Positions 56,641 through 64,000 of a stretch of DNA of 64,000 nucleotides are shown here, one piece after another (the stretch's first letter is position 1; every line of letters starts with the position of its first letter). The stretch covers positions 26,388,501-26,452,500 of the forward strand of contig CM045733.1 in NCBI GenBank assembly GCA_024760905.1. Direction: 5' to 3'. This DNA is from Plotosus lineatus (lineage: Eukaryota > Chordata > Actinopteri > Siluriformes > Plotosidae). The position numbers and the translations under genes are program-made. The notes beneath the pieces were generated by a model. That model worked only from the letters and a program-made list of their open reading frames with translations, had not been told where the DNA came from and searched no databases.

Positions 56641-57517
56641 TGTGGTAAGTGAATGATGCCTTTATTACTATAATAATACTATACAGTATTAATATAAACT
56701 TTACTATAGTATTGTTTCTGTTAGCTATAAGTGGAAAACATTCAAAAATTTCATTTCAATCAGACACATTTATCAACTAACAGCAAACACGACTTCTTGT
56801 CTCCTGGTTTTAAGGTCTACTCTACACATTATCTCAAATTACTGTTCAAGGACAACACATGTAGTACTGCTCCACTGAGTATCTGGAAGAACCTTATCAT
56901 GTTCAGGGTGGTGGTGGCTCCTGAAGGTAGTTATTGAGAAATACCATGTAGGGGAGAAAGTTGTTAGTCATATCCTGTGGGCACTTTCTAGCTTGTTGAT
57001 TCCTGTAATACTCTGGGCAATTTCTTTCTATAGTATGCCCCACCTATTCCCCTACTGTCCTCCAACCTTTGCCTCACCATCTCTCTCGCTCTCTCTCTCT
57101 CCACCATTCTAGTGCTAACAGGTACGTAAGACTTTTTATTCTCCCCACTGCTTTTCAGATGAAGGAAATCTATTGTTACCACGATGACTGACATCTCTTA
57201 AGCCCACTGAAACTCTACCTGCCCGGCTACTCTTACATTGCAGCAGAATGGAGGCCTAGGCCCTGGTCCCCCGCTGGCATCTCTCCCTCTGTGGGCTGAT
57301 GTGTGTCCTGTGTGTCAGCTTAGGAATGCTCTTCTATAGCCATTAGCCGTGAGGAGTCATTATGGACTCTGTGCCTGCTGAAATATGGCTGCTTTGGTTT
57401 TCACCCCTGAGTATTCCTCAGAACTTCAATGCTTGGCTTTCAGTCAGGCCTTTAAAGGTAATAAAAAAAAAACAGACTAATTTAGCTAAGCTAAATTGGG
57501 GAGACAGAAAGCGAGCG

Positions 57518-57557
<40 letters not shown>

Positions 57558-58505
57558 TTAAAATCTACAGTGATAAACAGAAGGCGACATTTAAGGAGTT
57601 GTGCATGAAGAGAACTTTCCCATGTGGCTTTAGTTATTGTAGAGTTGTGCTATCTGTCACCTCTCAGCATGACTTACGGCCAGTGTGTTGAATCCCCGCT
57701 CTCATACAAAAAGAACAGAGGTTCAGGAGTAACTGAAGAATATATAAGTTTAGCAGGTCAGACAGCTGTCACAGGAACATCCGGAGATGCATACATAGCA
57801 GAGCACCGTACAGTAGTCATGGAATATGGTGGTCCCATGTCCTGTTTGATATTCATGTGTGCCCCACTACAGAAAAGCCACGAAGGCTGCTGTGGGTGTG
57901 GCGTCCATCTCACAATTAATGGACATGACATACAGATGTACCTTTAATGTCAATACCAATTTTTTGAATGTCATCATTTTCACATACGTTGAGCAATCAT
58001 CTGCCTGGCATGTTTTTAGAAGGTAGGAAGAAACTATAGGAAACCCTTCAGACAGTTACTTGAGCTCTTGACACTGGAGATGTTATGGAATGACACTAGA
58101 TGCTGAACAAAATGTAATTTAATTGATTATTTGATCAGGCTTGTACAATTCAGTAACAAGAACCTGTTGCATTGTGGAACTGTAGCACCTACATTAAAAT
58201 TCCTGTTTAGGTGTGTGTGTGTGTGTGTGTGTGTGTCTATTTAGAGGTTGCAATCTGTTCATTATGATCATCCTCATCTGTGCTTCTGCTTCTGTCAGTC
58301 TGATTTCTTTTGTCACAATTTACATTTCCAGATACCCCAAATATCGAAATGTGGAAAGGTTCAAGGGGTATGAATATTTTTTAAATCCACTGAACAATAA
58401 ATGATTTATCAGTGTTTTATGATTCGAGTTCTTGTACGTTTGCACTTGTTTCTGGTTGAAATTAGTAGAAACTTCTATCAATTCTTCTTTACAGTAGTTT
58501 TTAAT
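56641..58505. other. Non-coding with small microsatellites
   Basis: (GA)n at 57519-57554 and (GT)n at about 58211-58237. No exon recognised, although ATGGACTCTGTGCCTGCTGA at 57361 opens a 109-codon frame that runs through the (GA)n array. Confidence 0.45.
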
Positions 58506-58842
58506 TCATCATTAATTTTCTGAAATGCTTAATCCTAATTAGGGTTGCAGGGAGGCTGGTGCCCATCTCAGCCGACTCTGGGTGAGGGCAGAGTATACCC
58601 TGGACAGCTCGCCAGGCCATCGCAGGGCAGAAACATGCTGACAGCTATGCAGATACTCTTGACGAAAGTTAGCAAAGGTTCTTTTACATCCCTCACACCA
58701 CAGACAGTGAGAGAAATGGCCGGCCTTTGATAACCCATTTAGCTGCATGGGGGGAGGGGGGGGGGAACCCGTTGAGGGTGGGGCTTGAACCCCCAAACTT
58801 GGGATCAGTGATCCAGCATCTTACCTCTAGGCCACCACTGCC
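58506..58842 (-). mobile_element. SINE-A with tail L
   Basis: Complement of tail L, body, poly-G interruption and head (GGCCACCACTGCC). Perfect 13-bp duplication agtagtttttaat at 58493-58505 and 58843-58855. Confidence 0.9.
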
Positions 58843-59274
58843 AGTAGTTTTTAATATTTAATATATTACTTCATGTAGTGTAAAAATAAGGTAAAAAGCA
58901 TCAATGTTTCTTCAACAATTTTAATTCTATGCATATAAAAGTTTTAAACAGCCCAATTCACACATGCCCATTAGTGCATCCATTTTGCATGAGTATGACT
59001 TGTATACTGAACCCTGGTAGGCTCTGGTACACAGTATACAGTGGTACCTTGACTTACGAGTGTCCCTTATAATGAATTTTTACGAGATTCGATCCCAATA
59101 AAAAATCTGCCCCATCCAACGAGCAAAATTTTGATTTATGAGCTCTGCCGGGGAAATGGCTTTTCCGGGCCAATTAGCCTTGTAGCCTTCCTCCTGTATT
59201 CCCCTGCACTCCAAGAACACCTTGTGCAGAGCTTGTCAATTATTTTCTGTGATGCCCCCTTTTTCTTTTTTTTC

Positions 59275-59383
59275 CTTTTTGGCTTTTTCCTGTTCTCGAG
59301 AGTCACCTCAGCGAATCATCTGATTTGCACATTTGATTTGGCATGGGTTTTTACATCGGATGCCCTTCCTGTCACAACCCTAT
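59275..59383 (-). mobile_element. SINE tail Z only
   Basis: TTTTTGGCTTTTTCCTGTTC, CAGCGAATCATCTGATTTGC and ATCGGATGCCCTTCCTGTCA. Severely 5' truncated copy nested in the Tigger-like element. Confidence 0.75.
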
Positions 59384-59464
59384 AGGAAGAAAAAAAACAA
59401 TTTAATGCCCCTGCCCAGTGCACGACTATAAATAGTGTTAGTGTTCAGTGCCTTTCCCCTACAC

Positions 59465-59618
59465 CATAGGGAACACAGCGAGAGTGCCACTGCCACCTAC
59501 TGTAGAGGATGTGCAATTACACTTAATTCTAGTACAGTAGGGCAAAAAAAGCATGTTCCCCAGGGTCATATGCGATCCCCCGGCTTCATACTGTGCACCC
59601 CACTTTTTGAGAAGCATA
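59465..59618 (-). mobile_element. hAT-like MITE fragment (copy 2 of 2)
   Basis: CCACTGCCACCTACTGTAGA, GTGCAATTACACTTAATTCT, CATGTTCCCCAGGGTCATAT and CCCCACTTTTTGAGAAGCAT parallel 23794-23952. Confidence 0.55.
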
Positions 59619-59785
59619 GCGTAGCGTACACATGCATAAAATTCTCCTCCTCCTCCTTTTCTGTTACGCACCACCTCATGCCTGCCCACGTGATATCTTT
59701 GCTGCAGTCAATGACGGAAAGGTTAGTTGACTTATTGGTTCTTCTTATTTTTTTATTATTAATTATTATTAATGTTAATGCACAT

Positions 59786-59831
<46 letters not shown>

Positions 59832-60129
59832 ATATTTATTGTTTTTATATGTTTATCTTTAATATATTAGGTCAAATGCTGTATTCATGTTTGTGTCAGG
59901 TTATATGAGTTTGGGAGGGGGTTGGAACGGATTAATTGGTTTTCTATTGTTTTCTATGGGACTTTTTTGTTTTATCTAACGAACATTTTGACTTACGAGC
60001 TTGCCCTTGGAACGGATTAATTTCGTAAGTCAAGGTACCACTGTACTGATGAAACAGCTCTGTGACCTGTGACATTCTTATCACTCTGTCACTTTTTCCC
60101 ATAGCTGCCTCTTAAAACATCGGTTAAGC

Positions 60130-60786
60130 CCGTAGCAACCCACATTTTTATTAACAATTAATAAAGATATAAAGTAAAAAGAGATTCTTGTTTTATAAGT
60201 TTAGTACGATTTTAAGAGCTTGGACTGACATCTCCAGTAAAATATTAATCACTCGGGGTAAATGAATTAGGCAAATTAACAAACGTTAACATAAGTACTC
60301 TTAATGTGAAATTTGGACAAGGGAAATGAAAATATATATAAAAATTGACATTATATTGAATATCTTATTATAAATATTTGAATATATGTCTTTTCACTGA
60401 TATCTGATTTCCATTCATCACATTTTCTCCACAGGGCAACACAGAAGGACATAGAAAATTCCAAATATGGTTTAATTTAATAGCTGCGGTCATTTTCCAG
60501 TGTCACAAAACCATACAAAATAAATATATATATATATTACAGGATTTCCAGTGTCATATGAAAAAGTGTGAAACACAAACAACATTGTATTTTGGATTGT
60601 GTTAAACACTGGAGTGGTTACAACAGAATGGGAGATAGAATGGCAGCACTAAGAGCACAGTGGTTTGTTTTTAATATTGCAGTCGTCTCATGGTCAGTTG
60701 AAAGTTTTCATAAAAACGTGGCAAAGACATTCATTTTTCATTTTAGGAAATCACAGAGTTGATGAATCACATTTTATAAGTTACTG

Positions 60787-60834
<48 letters not shown>

Positions 60835-61983
60835 AGCACATCTGTGTCTGTGTTTGGGGAAGTGTGCACCAAAAGCCTGAAATGACACAATTGCATGTAC
60901 TCTAAGGCACCAGACCAACCCAGAAGTTCACGACATTAGCATGAATTTAGCGTAAGTCACAATACTGTGATTCTGCACACGATAATCTAAAAAATTGCAT
61001 GTTATCTTAAAAAAATCTTTACAAAAATGTGCTTGAAAATTTAAAAGAAACAATCCATATACAAAATAGTCAGTTTCACCAGTATGTACATAATTACAAA
61101 AACAAACAAAAGAAAAACTCCGCTCGGTGGACAGACCAGGGCACTTGGTGAGAAATTCAACTCATCGCGTTAATCGCGTCAACTCGCGTTAATTAAACAC
61201 AACCCCCCACCCCTCCCCCTCGCTGCCGCACATCTCAGGTGAGTCATCTGACTTTTTTTTGTTTTTTTTGTTCTTGCAACATGCAGCTCAGATGTGCAAG
61301 TACTATAGATACCATGCTTTATCCCATTTTAATCACAGTTTTCACTTGTTATGAACAGCTTTGCGTTTCGGGATATACTTTCCACTTCCTGCAGCAGTTT
61401 GGCACAGTGTGCATCGGCCTCTGGCTCACTTCCATACATTCCCCTTTTCTCATTTCTGTTCCTGTCCCACGCAGGCAGACGTCTGCACTAATACTGTTCT
61501 CCACTGGCGTGAGATAAAGAGGTCGGGAGAGAGAGAGAGGCCATGAAATCCATAAACAATGATTATCGTTCTGTTAAATGCTTCATCTTCCTCTCCACTC
61601 CCTTTCTCTTCTTTGTTATAAGCAGAGCTGGTCCTTCGCAGGGAGAGACTCCTCTGGCTTCCTGCTGGGTTAGATTGAGGTTTCATTACTGCCTCTGCAA
61701 CGGGACAAAAGAGAGGGAAAGAGAGAGATGGAGAAAAAGGAAAAAGTAAGAGGCGTAAGAGATGGAGCGAGTGAGAACATGCTGGTTAGATGGGTGTTCA
61801 GGGAGGACTATAGACAGATGAAACAAAAGTCCATGCAGAAGTGTTGGTACAAAGGGAGAAATACACTGCATACAATATTATATCATAATAAACTTCATGA
61901 CAGAGAGAAATTCAGATGCTCTCGATCTCTCGTACTCTTTCTACAGGCATAAAAGATTGTATTGTTAAGAATTACATGACGAC
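60130..61983 (-). other. celsr1: Putative celsr1 3' UTR
   Basis: Continuous with the celsr1 stop codon and free of recognisable SINEs or transposons for about 1.9 kb, unusual in this window. AATAAA on the minus strand occurs at 60152-60147, just before the Tigger-like element. Contains (TA)n at 60790-60831. The polyadenylation site is inferred, not shown. Confidence 0.4.
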
Positions 61984-62234
61984 CTACTCAGAGTCAGAGT
62001 GGTTGCCTCCGTTGATGTTCAGAAGCACTCCGTTCTGCTGCTCTCTGACAGGCAGGTTGCGGTGAGGGGATTTGATCAGGACGTTGTGACTGTTGACTCC
62101 ATCATTGGAAGTGACGGATGGCGTGTGTGAGGAGATAGTAGGAGGGTTGTAGTCTGAAAGTTTCTCTCGCAGTTTGTTCTTCATGTTTTTGTCTGTCAGG
62201 GGTGGAGGATATGTGATCTTGTTCTTCAGAATGC
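61984..62234 (-). CDS. celsr1: celsr1 terminal coding exon
   Basis: A minus-strand exon with acceptor GGATTTGTCCCCAG ending at 62235, coding from 62234 to the TAG at 61986-61984. After two bases of a split Gly codon it encodes 82 residues. Landmarks: ILKNKITYPPPL, MKNKLREKLSDYNPPTISS, HTPSVTSNDGVNSHNVLIKS, LPVREQQNGVLLNING and a terminal HSDSE. The C terminus of human CELSR1 (from memory) has GILKNKVTYPPPL, GRLREKLADCEQSPTSSRTS, ITVKSPGRE and a DSEKP end, so the match covers the whole exon. CELSR1 is a plasma-membrane seven-transmembrane cadherin of planar cell polarity; this part is the distal cytoplasmic tail. Which fish paralogue cannot be decided. Confidence 0.87.
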
Positions 62235-62900
62235 CTGGGGACAAATCCGAGTTAAAAATGAATGAATAAAATCAGTGTCACAAACAAAAGACTCTCTGAG
62301 TAATGTTTTTTTTTTTTCCGTATTATTAAACTGATGATCCTTTTCTCATCCATGCAACCTCCAGTTTATCTCATCTATCCATCCACACAACTATTCATCC
62401 ATTTATCCATCTACCTGTCTGTGCATCCACTCATCCAGCCATGCATGCATGCACCCACTCCTCCATCTCTATATAACCTATGTAGCCTCACATCAGTATC
62501 CCAATCCATTTAATTAATTTTGATTCATTTATTATATGTTAATTTATTCTCAACAGTCTATTATCATTTTGTAGAATTTCTCCTAGCTGCCTTGCTTCCA
62601 GTGTTTATGTGGATGTTTTTTGTCCAATCAGATTTCAGCTTCTATGTGCTGCCATGCCGATCTAATATGCCCAGGGTCTTCAGAATCAGCACTGCTGGCC
62701 GATGTCACTTAATCTATATTAGAAATCGGGCTGTTCCTTTAACCAATCAGATTTCAGATTTGCCTCACATGAGCAGCTGGCTGGGCTACAATAACATCAG
62801 CATTTTTCCATTCTTTGATTGGTTGGTCAGAGCAAAACTAGCTGAATGGTCTGTTGTGATCTGCACACAATACATTTAAGTTAGAATTTTTTTGAGCCCA
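62235..62900. other. celsr1 last intron, non-coding
   Basis: Contains scattered CATCCATCCA text (62350-62470) and repeated CCAATCAGATTTCAG phrases (62626, 62740). No further exon was found to the right end of the window. Confidence 0.45.
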
Positions 62901-62902
62901 CA

Positions 62903-63010
62903 ATGTCTGACGAATCAGGAGAAATTTACTTGATGTTGGACATTCTGAAAAATCCATTTTCAACGTAGACTTTTCCAGAAAAGCTAGATATCATTCTGAG
63001 AGGTCGAGGA
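62903..63010 (+). pseudogene. Possible hAT (ZMYM-like) transposase fragment
   Basis: ATG at 62903 opens SDESGEIYLMLDILKNPFST, stop, then TFPEKLDIILRGRGG. The pattern ILxxPFS...TFxEKLxIxxxGRP occurs near the N terminus of ZMYM-type hAT proteins. One in-frame stop. Short, so confidence is modest. Confidence 0.35.
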
Positions 63011-63073
63011 GGTACTATAAAGTTCATACTTGTTACATTTGGCTAAATTTACCGGGAACATCCACCGGTAAAT

Positions 63074-63310
63074 GTAACGCGCTCCACCGAATGTAGGCGC
63101 TTGTCGCAACTGACAAGGAGCTTTTGAGACAAAGTGCGGCTTATCCGGACTTCCGATCTTTCAAGTAAGCAAGTGAATGTTGAGTACTAAACAAGTATTC
63201 AAAGCGCACTTGCCTACTTGAAAGATCGGAAGTCCAGATAAGCCGTGCTTTGTCTCAAAAGCTCCGTGTGTCAGTTGCGACAAGCGCCTACATTCGGTGG
63301 AGCGCGTCAC
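63074..63310. mobile_element. 237-bp foldback MITE
   Basis: Almost entirely self-complementary. Left GTAACGCGCTCCACCGAATG, right complement GTGACGCGCTCCACCGAATG. Arms of about 110 bp share CTTGTCGCAACTGAC and GATCTTTCAAGTA. Flanks AAAT and AAAG are compatible with a mutated 4-bp duplication. Subterminal text CTTTTGAGACAAAG and ACAAGTATTCAA resembles the left end of the element at 9489. Confidence 0.8.
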
Positions 63311-63529
63311 AAAGGTTGATGAAAGTTATGTAATGCTCAGAGTTACCATCAGAAATATGTGAAATGCCTCACTGTCTGCAATGCCACGGCTTGATAAAAT
63401 GTGTTTTTGTATATTATTGATGTTTTTGTCTACTTGCGATGTGTTAGTGGTGGTACTAAGAGGTGGAATATGTACTACTGAAGGCCCCGGTACCAGATGC
63501 ACGGCCCAACAGTGTCTACGCCCACGTAA

Positions 63530-64000
63530 ATTAATCCATCCAACCATCCATCCAATGCAGAATTCTATCATGCAATCACCTTTGTAGCCTCACCATCATC
63601 CATCCATCCATAAACTATCCCAATCCATTTTATCTCTACATATATATTAATTTATTCATCAATAAATACCCTAATTCTTAACATCCTAATCCATCCCATA
63701 TAACATATGCAGCCTCACATGAATCTATTCATCTGTTCATACACCATCTCAACCATCCAACTGTCATTCTTGACATCCTGTTAGCCTCACATTCAATCGT
63801 TCTGTCCATTCATTTAATAATTTGTCTAACCTTCCAGTCATCTACATATCGATCCATGTATCATCCCATCTATGAGTAGCAACCATCTCCGAACCTCCTT
63901 ATGAAACAACTACCCAACCGCACATCCATCCATGCATCCATCCATCCATGCATCCATCCATCCATCCTTCCATCCATCCATCCATCCTTCCATCCATCCA
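63530..64000. repeat. Degenerate (ATCC)n satellite-like stretch
   Basis: CATCCATCCATC and variants from about 63533, interspersed with unique text, becoming pure at 63925-64000 where the window ends. Confidence 0.85.

Larger units (their letters stand above)
59039..60043. mobile_element. Tigger-like element, 1005 bp, composite interior
   Basis: TA at both sides (59037-59038, 60044-60045). Left CAGTGGTACCTTGACTTACG, right complement the same 20 bases. The interior holds a SINE tail Z (59275-59383), a hAT-like MITE fragment (about 59465-59618) and (TTA)n at 59787-59829. No transposase remnant recognised. Confidence 0.88.

Noticed and set aside
57361..57691. 109-codon frame starting MDSVPAEIW
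   Set aside because: Passes through a (GA)n array and shows no homology that I recognise; neighbouring frames are equally open.

Overview
The window is vertebrate nuclear DNA and almost certainly teleost. It has split coding exons with consensus splice sites, AT-rich non-coding DNA, dense dinucleotide microsatellites, tRNA-headed SINEs of the V-SINE/DANA type, L2-like and Rex3/RTE-like LINEs, and many Tc1, Tigger/pogo and hAT relics. No prokaryotic genes, operons, CRISPR arrays or genuine rRNA/tRNA genes were seen. Most open reading frames are shadows inside SINEs, LINEs or (CA)n runs.

Three host coding exons are supported, all on the minus strand. Two belong to gramd4 (GRAM domain protein 4). 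One, at 29042-29249, encodes the N-terminal region with a probable start codon at 29200. The other, at 13354-13468, encodes the start of the coiled-coil region. They join in frame, and later exons must lie left of base 1. The third exon, at 61984-62234, is the terminal coding exon of celsr1 (flamingo-type atypical cadherin, adhesion GPCR, planar cell polarity). Its likely 3' UTR is the transposon-free stretch down to about 60.1 kb. Pairing of the two genes is as in mammals, but here both read the same way (celsr1 upstream of gramd4), whereas in human they are divergent. A CpG-rich block at 40.6-41.06 kb could hold the gramd4 promoter and first exon.

Layout. 0.3-5.9 kb: a decayed L2-like LINE split by a SINE, a pogo-like element and a Tc1-like element. 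9.4-12.4 kb: a Tigger-like MITE hosting an unassigned 2.5-kb DNA element, which itself holds inverted LINE 5' ends. 13.3-15.1 kb: a microsatellite cluster around a gramd4 exon. 16.4-26.5 kb: SINE- and MITE-rich, with two foldback sequences. 28.2-33.4 kb: gramd4 5' coding exon plus SINEs and Tigger-like elements. 35.9-48.8 kb: LINE-rich, including a near-complete but broken L2-like LINE and an inverted copy joined tail to tail. 49.6-60 kb: more SINEs and a Tigger-like element. 60-64 kb: celsr1 3' end, a foldback MITE and (ATCC)n repeat.

The most interesting non-gene signals are: (1) a modular SINE family in which one tRNA-like head and body occurs with three different 3' tails, one shared with the V-SINE copies; (2) a 2.5-kb element and a 237-bp foldback MITE sharing unusual termini; (3) a 15-nt gap between a gramd4 splice donor and a long UG array; (4) a perfect 73-bp inverted repeat. 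No new defence, metabolic or signalling system is visible. Names SINE-A, SINE-C and tails L, Z and X are labels used only in this report.
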